Assembly: GCF_014858725.1 (NCBI RefSeq)
Contig: NZ_AQGV01000015.1
Span: 434,001-498,000 of the forward strand
DNA length: 64,000 nt
Source: Pseudoalteromonas aurantia 208
GTDB lineage: Bacteria > Pseudomonadota > Gammaproteobacteria > Enterobacterales > Alteromonadaceae
Reading direction: 5' to 3'
Under the pieces are notes generated by a model that was not told where the DNA came from, ran no database searches, and worked only from the letters and a program-made list of their open reading frames with translations. Of the stretch, positions 8,861 to 18,999 are shown piece by piece. The position numbers and the translations under genes are program-made. Every line of letters begins with the position of its first letter. The stretch's first letter is position 1.

Positions 8861-10894
8861 ATGAAAACAAAACTACTGCAATTGGCTGTTTTATGCGGTA
8901 CTTCTGTATTATTTACAGGGTGTTCAGGCTCAGATAATAACCATGAAATAAATGCACCAGTGCCAACCCCAGTACAAGGCACGCAAATAGAGCTGCGTTT
9001 ATTAGAAACCACGGACTTACACGCGAATTTACTTAACTATAATTACTTTGCAGACAAGCAAGACGATAAAGTAGGTTTGGTAAAAACGGCTGCTTTAATT
9101 CATCAAGCCCGAGAGCAGGCGACCAACTCGGTATTGGTTGATAACGGCGATTTAATTCAGGGTAGTCCGCTTGGCGATTATATGGCGAAGGTTAAAAGCT
9201 TGCAGGCAGGTGATGTGCACCCTGTCTATAAAGCGATGAACACGTTAAATTATGACGTGGCTAATATTGGTAATCATGAATTCAATTTTGGCATCGACTT
9301 TTTAAAAGAAGCAATCAATGATGCTAATTTTCCCTATATTTCCGCCAATGTTTTCATCGATGACGGTGATGCTGACGAGCACAATGACGAGCCACTTTTC
9401 TCCCCTTATTTAATTCAAGAAAAAACATTTAAAGATACTGAGGGGAATAGTCACACTGTCAATGTTGGTTTTATTGGGTTTGTACCGCCACAGATCATGC
9501 AGTGGGATAAAGCAAATCTAGAAGGTAAAGTAATTGCCAAAGATATTGTTGCGATGGCCAATAAGTATGTACCTCAAATGAAGTTAGAGGGGGCAGATAT
9601 TGTGATTGCCATTCCACATTCAGGTTTGGATATCGCCGAGCATAAAACCATGGAAGAAAATGCCAGTTATCACTTATCTAAGGTGGCAGGTATTGACGCG
9701 ATATTATTTGGTCATGCACATGCCAATTTCCCAGGTAGCCGTTATGAGGGGATGAGTGACAAAGGCATAGATATAGAAAAAGGGACTGTGAATGGTGTTG
9801 CAGCGGTTATGCCTGGGTTTTGGGGTAATCACCTTGGCGTAATAGATTTGACGTTGCAATATGATGATGGTCAATGGCAAGTGAGTGATTCACAGTCATC
9901 ACTTAAAGCGATTTATGAGACAGATGATAATCGTCAAACTATCGCATTGGTTGAGAATGATCCTGAAGTTGAAGCCGCAGTGACTCACGAACACGCCGAA
10001 ACTCGAAGCTGGGTTAATGAACCATTTGCCAAAGTAACGGGACCTGTAAATAGTTTTTTTGCATTAGTAAACGATGACCCATCAATACAAATTGTAACGG
10101 ATGCGCAGACTTGGTACACACAAAAAATAGTTCAGGGCACAGAGCTTGCCGAATTACCGATTTTATCCGCAGGAGCGCCGTTTCGAGCTGGGCGTGGTGG
10201 CGCAGATGACTATACATCCATTGCCCAAGGGGACATTGCATATCGCAATGTTGCAGACCTATATATTTATCCAAATGTACTTAAGGTACTGAAGCTTAGC
10301 GGCCAAGAAGTTAAAGAATGGCTGGAAATGTCGGCCGGACAATTTAATCAAATTAATGCGCACAGTACCACGACACAAGTATTGATTAACCCAGCGTTTC
10401 CCTCGTATAACTTTGATGTGATCGATGGGGTAACTTATAAAATTGATGTTGCACAACCCGCTAGATATAACAGCAAAGGAGTGAAAGTATCCGATGGTGA
10501 GCGTATTGTGTCGTTACAATATCAAGGCAAACCAGTAACCGCTACGCAGCAGTTTTTGGTCGCAACTAATAACTACAGAGCCTCTGGTGGCGGTAATTTC
10601 CCTAATATTGCGGCTGATAAAATTGTCATTGATTCACCCAATGAAAACCGTCAGGTTGTTGCTGATTATATTGCTTACCAGAGTCAGAAGAATGCTGGAA
10701 AAGGACTTGACCCATCGGCGGATATGAACTGGGAGTTTGCCCCAAACAGCCACAGTGACATTCAGTTTTTTAGTTCAAACAGTTTAGATGCAAAAGCTTA
10801 TAGTAATCAATTTGGGCATATTCAAGCTTTGAATGAGACCAATGAAGACGGTTTTGCACTTTATAAACTTGATTTAACCCAACCTAATAATTAG
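8861..10894 (+). CDS. 2',3'-cyclic-nucleotide 2'-phosphodiesterase/3'-nucleotidase (CpdB-like), lipoprotein
   Basis: A 677-residue two-domain nucleotidase. I start it at the ATG at 8861, which has an AGAAGGGA ribosome binding site and gives a clean lipoprotein signal with Cys21 (FTGC). The metallophosphatase domain shows ETTDLHANL, DNGDLIQG, NIGNHEFNFG and the GHAH motif, which together form the dinuclear metal site. The C-terminal 5'-nucleotidase domain carries AGAPFRAGRGG and later substrate-binding segments. Such enzymes turn extracellular cyclic nucleotides and 3'-nucleotides into nucleosides plus phosphate. The assignment as CpdB-like rather than UshA-like rests on the GAPFRAG segment and overall order. 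A strong terminator follows. Confidence 0.88.
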   Translation: MKTKLLQLAVLCGTSVLFTGCSGSDNNHEINAPVPTPVQGTQIELRLLETTDLHANLLNYNYFADKQDDKVGLVKTAALIHQAREQATNSVLVDNGDLIQGSPLGDYMAKVKSLQAGDVHPVYKAMNTLNYDVANIGNHEFNFGIDFLKEAINDANFPYISANVFIDDGDADEHNDEPLFSPYLIQEKTFKDTEGNSHTVNVGFIGFVPPQIMQWDKANLEGKVIAKDIVAMANKYVPQMKLEGADIVIAIPHSGLDIAEHKTMEENASYHLSKVAGIDAILFGHAHANFPGSRYEGMSDKGIDIEKGTVNGVAAVMPGFWGNHLGVIDLTLQYDDGQWQVSDSQSSLKAIYETDDNRQTIALVENDPEVEAAVTHEHAETRSWVNEPFAKVTGPVNSFFALVNDDPSIQIVTDAQTWYTQKIVQGTELAELPILSAGAPFRAGRGGADDYTSIAQGDIAYRNVADLYIYPNVLKVLKLSGQEVKEWLEMSAGQFNQINAHSTTTQVLINPAFPSYNFDVIDGVTYKIDVAQPARYNSKGVKVSDGERIVSLQYQGKPVTATQQFLVATNNYRASGGGNFPNIAADKIVIDSPNENRQVVADYIAYQSQKNAGKGLDPSADMNWEFAPNSHSDIQFFSSNSLDAKAYSNQFGHIQALNETNEDGFALYKLDLTQPNN

Positions 10895-10904
10895 CCCTTA
10901 TTTT

Positions 10905-10936
10905 AAGAGCAGATTCAGTATCTGCTCTTATTTTAA
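10905..10936 (+). terminator. Intrinsic terminator of the nucleotidase gene
   Basis: A 10-bp perfect stem (AAGAGCAGAT/ATCTGCTCTT) with a 5-nt loop is followed by ATTTTAAT, just after the stop codon. Confidence 0.88.
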
Positions 10937-11002
10937 TCGTACCGGATGAAGTCGGTATGACAGGTATTTTCATTACATAACACACTCAACGGGAATTGAA
11001 GA

Positions 11003-13189
11003 ATGATTAGTATGAATAAAACGACGTTGGCGATGATGTTGACTGTAGGTTTGTTTTCATCAATGAGCAGCGTACAGGCAGCAACATATGACTGGAACAA
11101 AACAGCACCAGTAAAAACACCATCCGCGCATACCAATAATGGTAAAACCATATATTTCGATGTATCTCATGGCGGCGTTGAAGGCAACGCAGACTGGGTG
11201 ATTGATGGGGCTTTTTCTGACTTTGCAGACGCATTAGTGCAACAAGGCTATACCGTTAAAGAGTATCGTGGCATCGATTTAAATAATGATGGTGTGATCC
11301 GCTTTCATGATGATAGAAGTAATAGTAATACACAAAATGAGGCGGTTATTACTTTTGATGCAATAAAAAATTCTGATGTGTTCGTTTTAGCAGAAACCAA
11401 TAGACCATTTACTATGGCTGAGCAAGCAGCACTAGAGCAATATGTGGCTGCGGGTAAAGGTGTTTTTTTTGTTGCGGATCATTACGATGCAGATCGTAAC
11501 CTTAATACATGGGATGCAACAGAGGTTTTCAATGGTTACAACCGCTCTGATTTAAGCAAATATAACTTGGGTGGAGAATATGGTGATTGGCGTAACCCTA
11601 AATCAGCAAATGCGGGTTGGTTAGTTGAAAACTTTGGGATCCGGTTTCGATTTAATGGCGTCGACTACAAGCAAGGTGTCAGTGGTGTTGAGCCAAGTAC
11701 ACAAACAGAGGGGATCACACAAGGAGTGCAACCTATTCTAATGGCGGCTGGGGCTACATTGGCGGTTGTTGATCCACAAAAAGCGAAGGGGTTGGTGTAT
11801 TTCTCAGAATCAGATAATCCAGTTAAATGGAGACATGCAAAGGATCAAGGGTTGTACTTTGGTGGTAAAGCGGAAGGTCCTTACGTCGCCATTGCGAAAT
11901 CGGGGGCGGGTAAAGCAGCGTTCATTGGAGATTCGTCTCCTATCGAAGATGCAAGCCCGAAATACCGTCGCCAGGATACTGGCAATAGTAAAAAGACCTA
12001 CCCAGGTTGGACGGATGCAGGTAATGCAGCAACACTTGCTGTGAATATTATTAATTGGTTAGCAACACCTGAAAGTTACCAATATTTTGATAATAATAAT
12101 GGCCATAAAAGTGGCTTTGTAACACCAACCCCAATGGCATCGCAAGAAATGGCAGATCCAAATAATGGCCAGCCATGGGGGACGCCTGCTAGTGGGTTTA
12201 ATCCTTGGAATACTGATACCTATAAATATAATTCGTTTAATGCACCTAATGGTGATTCACAAACGAACCCAGACCCTGATCCAGACCCGACACCAACCCC
12301 AGGTGGCACCCTATCGGTAGTTGAAGCATTAGCCGCAACGCAAGGCGAAGCGTTGGTTGTGATGGGTAAAGTAACGGCAGCTGTAAACGGTATTTATGGG
12401 TTAGAGCTTAGTGATGTAAATTCACCTTCAAAACATATTTTTGTGAAGCTTGAAAGTAGCCAACGCGCAGATTTCAACCCTCAGCTAAATCCTGCGATTT
12501 TGAATAAGAATATTATTGTTACGGGCAAACGCAATAGTTATATGGGTGAAGCGGGAGTTCGCTATGTCAGTGATATTAAAATTGCACCTACAGCTTTATC
12601 AATCGAACAAGCATTGAATACCGCGCAGGGGGAGTCTTTTGAAATAATAGGTCGTGTTAAGTCTGGCCTAAATGGTATTTATGCATTGGTGTTAGAGGAC
12701 ATTAATGATGCCAGCTTTACCATTAATGTGAAGTTAGAAAGTGATCAGCGAAACCAGTTTAGTCCACAATTAAATCCGGAATTGCTTAATGCAATTATGG
12801 TTGTTAACGGTGTGCGCGACAGTTATATGAGTCAAGCGGGTGTACGTCAAGTTTCTAAATTACGTATCACCGATGATGCGGGTAGTGATCCTGTAAGCGG
12901 TTCTGGTATGTCTGTGAGTGAGGTTTTAGCGTTGGCCAATGGTGAGCCTGTCACTGTGGAAGGTAAAATAACACGTGGCGTCAATGGCAAGTATGCACTT
13001 GAGCTGACAGATGACACTAACAATAGTGAATCGTTGTACATCAAACTAGAATCATCCCAACGCACTATGTATAGCCCATTACTCAATGTGGCTTTAATCG
13101 GAAAACGGTTACGTGTTGAGGGGATTAAGAACAACTACATGAGTCACCCTGGTGTTCGTAACGTAAGTCAGTTGATGCTCATTGACTAA
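11003..13189 (+). CDS. Secreted protein with N-terminal GATase-like/DUF4350-type region and three OB-fold-like repeats
   Basis: A 728-residue exported protein with a signal peptide cleaved near VQAA (residue about 25). Residues of about 45-350 resemble DUF4350/GATase-like domains: FDVSHGG, a DVFVLAETN strand and FVADHYDADR. A Pro/Asp linker (PDPDPDPTPTP) leads to three repeats of about 95 residues starting near 436, 533 and 636. Each has VxGKV...NGIYxLEL...LESSQR...YM..PGVR-type segments, and I read them as small OB-fold domains. In secreted proteins such domains often bind nucleic acid or sugars. A role in extracellular nucleic-acid use would fit the neighbouring nucleotidase but is inference only. 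Isolated between terminators. Confidence 0.65.
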   Translation: MISMNKTTLAMMLTVGLFSSMSSVQAATYDWNKTAPVKTPSAHTNNGKTIYFDVSHGGVEGNADWVIDGAFSDFADALVQQGYTVKEYRGIDLNNDGVIRFHDDRSNSNTQNEAVITFDAIKNSDVFVLAETNRPFTMAEQAALEQYVAAGKGVFFVADHYDADRNLNTWDATEVFNGYNRSDLSKYNLGGEYGDWRNPKSANAGWLVENFGIRFRFNGVDYKQGVSGVEPSTQTEGITQGVQPILMAAGATLAVVDPQKAKGLVYFSESDNPVKWRHAKDQGLYFGGKAEGPYVAIAKSGAGKAAFIGDSSPIEDASPKYRRQDTGNSKKTYPGWTDAGNAATLAVNIINWLATPESYQYFDNNNGHKSGFVTPTPMASQEMADPNNGQPWGTPASGFNPWNTDTYKYNSFNAPNGDSQTNPDPDPDPTPTPGGTLSVVEALAATQGEALVVMGKVTAAVNGIYGLELSDVNSPSKHIFVKLESSQRADFNPQLNPAILNKNIIVTGKRNSYMGEAGVRYVSDIKIAPTALSIEQALNTAQGESFEIIGRVKSGLNGIYALVLEDINDASFTINVKLESDQRNQFSPQLNPELLNAIMVVNGVRDSYMSQAGVRQVSKLRITDDAGSDPVSGSGMSVSEVLALANGEPVTVEGKITRGVNGKYALELTDDTNNSESLYIKLESSQRTMYSPLLNVALIGKRLRVEGIKNNYMSHPGVRNVSQLMLID

Positions 13190-13234
13190 CGTTGCCTGTA
13201 TTTAAAGGGTTTATTGTAAATCTTATTGTGAAAC

Positions 13235-13270
13235 AAAAGACAGAGCTGTAATTGGCTCTGTCTTTTTATT
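13235..13270. terminator. Bidirectional terminator between convergent genes
   Basis: A 12-bp perfect stem (AAAAGACAGAGC/GCTCTGTCTTTT) with an 8-nt loop sits between the OB-fold protein gene and the convergent M36 peptidase gene. It has A and T tracts on both sides, so it can serve both strands. Confidence 0.9.
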
Positions 13271-13291
13271 TAGTTAACGTATTGAAATGAC

Positions 13292-16200
13292 CTATTTACG
13301 GCGACGTAATAGTCCCGCCCCGGCAAATAACAATGCAAACCAACCCATCGAACCTGAGGAGTTACTATTGCTATCAGGTAATTTAGGCGGAGTGACAACT
13401 GGCGGGGTGACAACTGGTGGGGTGACAACTGGTGGGGTGACAACTGGTGGTGTTTCATTTGTTACATTGACCGTAGTTGCTGTTTTCACGTGCTCAGAAC
13501 CGTCACTGACCGTTAATTCAAACTTCAGCGCTGTGTCTTCAGTAATACTAGGTGGTGTAACCGTCAATGTTGCAGAGTCGTTGCCTGCAAGCGTTGCACT
13601 TGGGCCTTCAATTTGCGTCCATGTGTAGGTAAGCGAATCGTTATTTCGATCTGTTGCGCTTGCGGTAATCGTGGCAGTTGCAGATTCATTGACATCAATT
13701 GAGTCAGGCACTGACACCATTGGTGCAACATTGTCACACGTATTCACATCACCGGCCACAGTTGAATGAAATTGCGATGACGCAACATTTTCAAATTTTA
13801 CTTGGTCAATAAACCAACCAGTTTCGGCTGTGCCACCATCTGCGGAAATGCGGAATCTGAATTTTACCGTTTGGCCATTTAAGTGATCACCAAAACTCAC
13901 TTTTTCCATATTCCCTGTGCTTTGAGGTGTGAAATTTGAGCCTGTAAATGCAGGACGGTTTTGGAGTGCTTGTTGCGGATTTTCAATTAATGCGGTGGTG
14001 TTATAGCCTGTATCGAAAGTCCCACCTGCAATAGTTGAAGTCACATCCACCCAATTACCATTGTTAATACTGATTTCAAGTACACCACCATCCCAATTAT
14101 CTTCTAATAGATACAAATGCCAGAAGCTGATGGAGAAATCATTACCAAAACCGACTTCAAAGTTTTTACTTTCAACGGTAACGTCCGATTCGAACCCATT
14201 GTTGCGTAAGAACATCGTTTGTTCGCCAAATTCAACGTCAGGGTTACCGGCTGAGAAGAAAGCAGTATTGCTGGTGTTAAAGTTTTGTGTGCCTTTGGCT
14301 AAGTCGCCACCAGTCATCACATGTTCTTTAAAGTCAGCAAAGAGGTTATATCCTTCCATATCGACTAATGCTGAAGTGCCTTGGTGCGCTTTTACTGTGA
14401 AGTCATAGTTGACCGTTGATGATACTGCCATCTTAGTCTCGCCAACCATTTCTTCACCATCAAAAGTGACTTCAAATGTTAGGTTCTCAGCGGTGCCAGC
14501 CTCATTGAGTGTCACCATCAATGGCACACTTGTGGCCGAGGTAAATGGTGCTAAAGCATCAAACGTGATCATACCGTCATTTTCAAGTGTTACGTTGTGA
14601 CCACTGGTCACGACCACTTTAGCTGAAATACTATTTAATGTGGCATCACCTGCATTCTTAACTGACACGGACAGTGTCCCAGTTTCACCTTTATCCAGGA
14701 TCTCGTCATTTGAACAGTAACCTAGTTCAACGCCATTATAGTTTGTATTCAAGGATACAGAGGTTGCTTGGAAAGCTGATAATGTTGTTTTGTTCGATTC
14801 AATAACACCTGAATTATCATCGCTGTTACGCGGGGGCGCAATGGCTCCTAAGCCAAGTCCTCGGTCTGCGAACGCTTTTAAGGCAATGGTGAAATCTTCC
14901 ATATCTGTGGCATACACCGATGCTAAGATTGCATCACGTGCTTCAACATAAGTTGGAGAAATTGGGGTTGCCTTATAACCTGATATTAAATATGTCGCCA
15001 TTCTGTCTTGTGCTTCTTGGAAGCCATGCTTGTTTATCAAGCCAACATATACGTTCCATAGCATGTTTGCCCATACTTCACCTGCTGCGTGAGGTGAGCC
15101 GCCATTCGTTGGTGGGAGGCCATCTACTTCAGCCCCACTGGTAATGTGCTTAAATGTAAGTGGGTTAACCGACATATCTGTAGAATACGGTGCACGACGA
15201 ATACCGGTTGTGAAGTTCTCAACAAACGTGCCTGTCGCATAAGGTAATTGGAATTGATCGTTGCCTGCAATGGTTAAATCAGACTCTAGAGCAATGAACA
15301 TTAAGGAATGGAAGTCCCCCCAGCCTTCACCCATCGCACGGCCTTGGAAGTTATTTAAACCAGCACCATTACCGACAAGACGATTCGAAATATAGTGACC
15401 CCATTCATGCGCAATAATACCATTATCAAACGTGGAGTCTTTTAACGGGAAGGTGCTCATTAAGTTTACGGTGACCATTTCACCGCTGTCCATTAGATCG
15501 TAAATTTTCTTTCCGTCTTGGAAGCTTAAGCCCATAGATACAACGGTTACGCTGTCATCGGTGCCACCCATAGGTGCCGGTGTGCCGTCATCCACATTAT
15601 TGATGATGATAACGCCTATTGCTCCAGCTTCTTGTGCGTGTTTAGCTTTCGCTGTAAATGCACATCCTCCTCGGTCTATTAAAGCGATTTTTCCAGCGAG
15701 TTCAGCACCATTGGTTGCAGGTTCACAGCCATCTGTTGCGGTATCAGTACTATCATTCAGTCTTACTGTCATACCTGACAAGTCATATTGTACAGGTCCA
15801 AATGAAGCAACTTTTGAAGATTGCAGTAGTCCTACTTGCGAGTGAGATGTGACAGTCACCGCAAAATCAGTACCGACAATAGCATCTTTGCTATTCCATA
15901 AATATTGTTGCATACGTGGGCTTCTGCCGTCAGCAGGGGTAGACATATTCGCGTTGTTTAAGCCGGAATAATCTTGTGCCTGTACATGCAAAGGGTCATT
16001 TTCTTCCCCGCCTCGTCCATAATTAGATAATTGCGCATTACCGGAAGCTTCATCAAACCCATAATCATAGAAAAAGTCGTGTAAGAAGTTATTCATGTAA
16101 AACAAATTGACGATCGCTGACTTGCGATTATTCAAGCTTGTTGGAGATTGGCTAACTTCATATGGGTAATCGAAGGTATTTGCAGATGTAAGCTCTGCAC

Positions 16201-17335
16201 TGAAATCACCTTCGGTAAAACCATCCGGTGCAACAACATCAGCATAAGCAAATACATTGTTTCCTGATGTCATGGTTGCATCTTCAGCAAGCCATGGGTC
16301 TTGTTTGCTGATTTTTGAATAATGCGAAAGGGTAACGAGCGGCGCAGCTTCAATTTCAGTTTTGTCAGGGCCTGTATCTAGTTTTGGGAGCACATCGCCA
16401 TGTGGACCTTCCATGGGATAGCCGTTTTGGTTTGCATACACGCGATACGTATAATCATTACTATGCGCGATTAAGTTGTTTTTGAATAATACTTTGCCGG
16501 AGTTTGATGCGATCACATACCCATAGGCCTCGGACTCAACACTATTTTTTGGCGCGACTTCTACCTCAACATAGTATGCAGCGACTAATTGTGTTCCATC
16601 GTCAAAGAATACTTTTTTAGCACGAGGCGAAAATGCATTGACAGTACCCGAGGCATCTTGCGCTGTAAATGACGTGAATTGACCTTCGAGCTTCTCGTTA
16701 CTTAGTTGCAGATCATTGGTCTCTGCGCCAATATTTTTAGCGGCAATACCAATTGCTTTTGCAGCACTACCAAAATGAGTGAAAGCGGGGTTGGTTGAAT
16801 TGGCAGCTTTAGTATGTGATACAAAACCTGATGAAGCGACAAGATTGTACTCTTTGTCTATCATCACGTTGTACTCACGGTTGAAGACTTCTATGCCCCC
16901 AACAAGCTGTTTATACTTTGCTATGGCAGGGCCGCGCTTTGATTCGTGTAAGTTTGTTAATTGCGCCCCATCTAAAATAGCTGACTTACTGGTTTTTAAT
17001 CCTGTCAGCTGTTGTAAGTAATAATCAGCTACAAATTCATTTCGCTGTTCAATGGCAATGTTTGCTAGGTTAGGCGTTGTATGTGCTTTGCTGGCCCACA
17101 CAAAGGTGGCTTTACCGAGTTCTTTGTCATAGTGGCTGGCCATACCTGAAACAGTGGCCTGTGCTGCAAGTGCTTGTTGTTGTGCTTTTACCTGGTCAGC
17201 TTGACTGCTGGTATTGATTTGCGCTTGATCGATTAGCCCTGACTGTGCATCGTAAGTTAATGCCGAAGCCGTATTGGTACCAAAAATTGTAACCATCGAG
17301 GCTGCAATTAGAGTTATTTTTGGTTTGTTATTCAT
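13292..17335 (-). CDS. Secreted M36 (fungalysin-type) metallopeptidase with GlyGly-CTERM anchor
   Basis: A 1347-residue exported zinc protease. The signal peptide (1-25, TASA) is followed by a propeptide of the FTP type and the catalytic domain. The zinc site is HEWGH (643-647) with Glu670 in MGEGWGDF as third ligand. A PA domain (about 530-620, GCAFTAKAKHAQEAG) is inserted before the active site, as in many bacterial M36 enzymes. The C-terminal part has beta-sandwich and PKD-like domains, a PPVVT repeat linker, and ends in SMGWFALLFAGAGLLRRRK, a GlyGly-CTERM signal expected to be processed by rhombosortase. It should degrade extracellular protein. It is much longer than minimal fungalysins because of the accessory domains. 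Confidence 0.93.
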   Translation of the reverse strand: MNNKPKITLIAASMVTIFGTNTASALTYDAQSGLIDQAQINTSSQADQVKAQQQALAAQATVSGMASHYDKELGKATFVWASKAHTTPNLANIAIEQRNEFVADYYLQQLTGLKTSKSAILDGAQLTNLHESKRGPAIAKYKQLVGGIEVFNREYNVMIDKEYNLVASSGFVSHTKAANSTNPAFTHFGSAAKAIGIAAKNIGAETNDLQLSNEKLEGQFTSFTAQDASGTVNAFSPRAKKVFFDDGTQLVAAYYVEVEVAPKNSVESEAYGYVIASNSGKVLFKNNLIAHSNDYTYRVYANQNGYPMEGPHGDVLPKLDTGPDKTEIEAAPLVTLSHYSKISKQDPWLAEDATMTSGNNVFAYADVVAPDGFTEGDFSAELTSANTFDYPYEVSQSPTSLNNRKSAIVNLFYMNNFLHDFFYDYGFDEASGNAQLSNYGRGGEENDPLHVQAQDYSGLNNANMSTPADGRSPRMQQYLWNSKDAIVGTDFAVTVTSHSQVGLLQSSKVASFGPVQYDLSGMTVRLNDSTDTATDGCEPATNGAELAGKIALIDRGGCAFTAKAKHAQEAGAIGVIIINNVDDGTPAPMGGTDDSVTVVSMGLSFQDGKKIYDLMDSGEMVTVNLMSTFPLKDSTFDNGIIAHEWGHYISNRLVGNGAGLNNFQGRAMGEGWGDFHSLMFIALESDLTIAGNDQFQLPYATGTFVENFTTGIRRAPYSTDMSVNPLTFKHITSGAEVDGLPPTNGGSPHAAGEVWANMLWNVYVGLINKHGFQEAQDRMATYLISGYKATPISPTYVEARDAILASVYATDMEDFTIALKAFADRGLGLGAIAPPRNSDDNSGVIESNKTTLSAFQATSVSLNTNYNGVELGYCSNDEILDKGETGTLSVSVKNAGDATLNSISAKVVVTSGHNVTLENDGMITFDALAPFTSATSVPLMVTLNEAGTAENLTFEVTFDGEEMVGETKMAVSSTVNYDFTVKAHQGTSALVDMEGYNLFADFKEHVMTGGDLAKGTQNFNTSNTAFFSAGNPDVEFGEQTMFLRNNGFESDVTVESKNFEVGFGNDFSISFWHLYLLEDNWDGGVLEISINNGNWVDVTSTIAGGTFDTGYNTTALIENPQQALQNRPAFTGSNFTPQSTGNMEKVSFGDHLNGQTVKFRFRISADGGTAETGWFIDQVKFENVASSQFHSTVAGDVNTCDNVAPMVSVPDSIDVNESATATITASATDRNNDSLTYTWTQIEGPSATLAGNDSATLTVTPPSITEDTALKFELTVSDGSEHVKTATTVNVTNETPPVVTPPVVTPPVVTPPVVTPPKLPDSNSNSSGSMGWFALLFAGAGLLRRRK
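13392..13451 (-). repeat. Four 15-bp repeats coding a PPVVT linker
   Basis: Four near-identical 15-bp units (plus-strand GTGACAACTGGNGGN) encode four PPVVT pentapeptides between the last PKD-like domain and the GlyGly-CTERM anchor of the M36 protease. The proline-rich stretch is an extended spacer, and its length may vary between strains. Confidence 0.92.
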
Positions 17336-17432
17336 TATTTACCCTGTATTGTTGTAATAAAGACGTTATTAAAATGAGTCTTTTTCAATGTTATTTCAAA
17401 GTTTTTTTACTTTTAAGGTGATTTTTTAACTT

Positions 17433-17951
17433 ATGAATGTTTATTCCAATACTTTATTACTTACTTTATTGTTTATGTTGATGCTTGTGTCGGGATGTTC
17501 AGCGTTTGTTTATGATCAACCTGCGGAGGTAAAAGTCAGGCAAGAAAAGTCCAATGACTTGGCGAAGCAATCGCACATTAAAGGCGATGCTTACAGTGCA
17601 AAAATTAAAAATAGTGAGAGCACTTTGGTACGTCATGTCCAAGTTACGCCGTCAGATAGAATTAAGCTTAAAGGCCATACAATTAAAAAGGGCGATCGAG
17701 TTTACAATATTACAACGGGTCAAATCGGTACTGTCACGGGGGAGTTTGTGGTTGAGCTATACGGTTCACAACAAGCACCAGACATAAAGCAATTCGTTAA
17801 GCAGCCAGTGACAGGTGCTATCGTACGCTATAAAGTGATATCAACAGACGTTGATTTATTAAGTCGGCTTGAATCACTTCGTGGTTCTGAGGCGGTCAAA
17901 AGTGTTGAACTACAAATCTTTTACAATGGCAGAGTTAATAATGAGTATTAG
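17433..17951 (+). CDS. Small lipoprotein of unknown function
   Basis: A 172-residue protein with a strong hydrophobic signal and lipobox VSGC (Cys22), so it is probably outer-membrane anchored. The middle (about 85-130, KKGDRVYNITTGQIGTVTGE) looks like a small beta-barrel or SH3-like strand pattern, which I would not name further. It is divergent from the M36 protease across about 100 bases and followed by a convergent terminator. I do not recognise the family. Confidence 0.65.
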   Translation: MNVYSNTLLLTLLFMLMLVSGCSAFVYDQPAEVKVRQEKSNDLAKQSHIKGDAYSAKIKNSESTLVRHVQVTPSDRIKLKGHTIKKGDRVYNITTGQIGTVTGEFVVELYGSQQAPDIKQFVKQPVTGAIVRYKVISTDVDLLSRLESLRGSEAVKSVELQIFYNGRVNNEY

Positions 17952-18022
17952 TCTATAAACGTGGCGAGTTAGTGGAATAGCCATGTGTGGAGGGGTTATA
18001 AATATCACTTTTGGTATAAAAG

Positions 18023-18059
18023 TTAAAGAGCGCCGTTGATGCTTTGTGGTGCTCTTTAA
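18023..18059. terminator. Hairpin between convergent genes
   Basis: Stem TTAAAGAGC/GCTCTTTAA, extended by G-C and G-T pairs, lies between the lipoprotein gene and the convergent YciI-like gene. It can act in either direction. Confidence 0.65.
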
Positions 18060-18103
18060 TGATGTTCTTTAACGACTCTATTTAAGGTAGGTGGTGAACG
18101 TGA

Positions 18104-18397
18104 TTATGGTATTTGCTGTAAGAAATTTAACTTATGAGTCGTTTTCGAAGGGATGAATTCAGTGACCTCGTAGGTCGCCAATTTGTGCTGCTGAAATGGA
18201 TCGTTTTTTAATGCTTCTTCTACCTCTAGTGTTTGGGTTGTATTTGCAATAATAATACCCCCCGTTCTTGGTTGTTTTCTACCAGAGATGAGAAATAGGC
18301 CGCTTTCATAGTATTTATCTAAAAATAGTAAGTGTGCCGCTAAGTGTTTTTCAACTTCATGTAATGGGACTAAATAAGTTATCGAAATAATAAACAT
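18104..18397 (-). CDS. YciI-like (YCII-related) protein
   Basis: A 97-residue cytoplasmic protein with the ferredoxin-like YCII fold: a first strand MFIISITY, the segment HLAAHLLFLDKYYESGLFLISGRKQP, then GGIIIA and the region DPFQQHKLATYEVTEF. The conserved His of the segment usually marks a possible active site. Members are poorly understood, with some acting in degradation of aromatic compounds. Stands alone. Confidence 0.8.
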   Translation of the reverse strand: MFIISITYLVPLHEVEKHLAAHLLFLDKYYESGLFLISGRKQPRTGGIIIANTTQTLEVEEALKNDPFQQHKLATYEVTEFIPSKTTHKLNFLQQIP

Positions 18398-18507
18398 CGT
18401 GATCCTTATGAATAGTTAAAACATTATTTTAACTATAAGTATGCGATTTTTAATAGCGCTTTTGTACATTACGATTGTGTATTAAAGTAATCGCAAACCG
18501 TGTTAAG

Positions 18508-18915
18508 TTATACCCACGCAGTGAGTCCTGTTATTAACATACTAAGTAGTCCAATTAACCCTAATCCAAATGCACAACTGCGCGCAAGTTGTAGGTTCAT
18601 ATAATAGAAACTCATATGCGCAAGTCGAGCAATGCCATAAAGTCCAGATGAGAAAGCCAACCAATCGGGGGCGCTTTGTGATAGAAGCCCGAAAAGTAGC
18701 AGTAGTATATAAATGGCGATACTTTCATTGGTATTTGCATGTGCTCTGGTTGCACGAAATACAAAGCTTTGATGATCTGATTCAATAGGATGACCCGCTA
18801 GGTGCTTGTTAAAAAACAACACTATGTCGGCAATGATCAACTGCAATAAAAAAAGTGTTGCTATCAATCCGCAAATTAAAATTGAAGTGTGATAGGTGAC
18901 AAATATATCTGCCAT
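18508..18915 (-). CDS. MAPEG family membrane protein
   Basis: A 135-residue protein with four predicted membrane helices. The motif FRATRAHANTNESIAIYILL (about 49-68) is typical of bacterial MAPEG proteins, with the conserved Arg, Asn and Glu that line the glutathione or lipid site in characterised homologues. The substrate is unknown. Not in an operon with its neighbours (gap of more than 80 bases on either side). Confidence 0.85.
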   Translation of the reverse strand: MADIFVTYHTSILICGLIATLFLLQLIIADIVLFFNKHLAGHPIESDHQSFVFRATRAHANTNESIAIYILLLLFGLLSQSAPDWLAFSSGLYGIARLAHMSFYYMNLQLARSCAFGLGLIGLLSMLITGLTAWV

Positions 18916-18999
18916 AATACAAAAAGCTCCTGTTATCTTGGTCTATGTCGAGTGCTATTTATCCTACCAATACGGCGATAGATTACTATCTATTTATCG

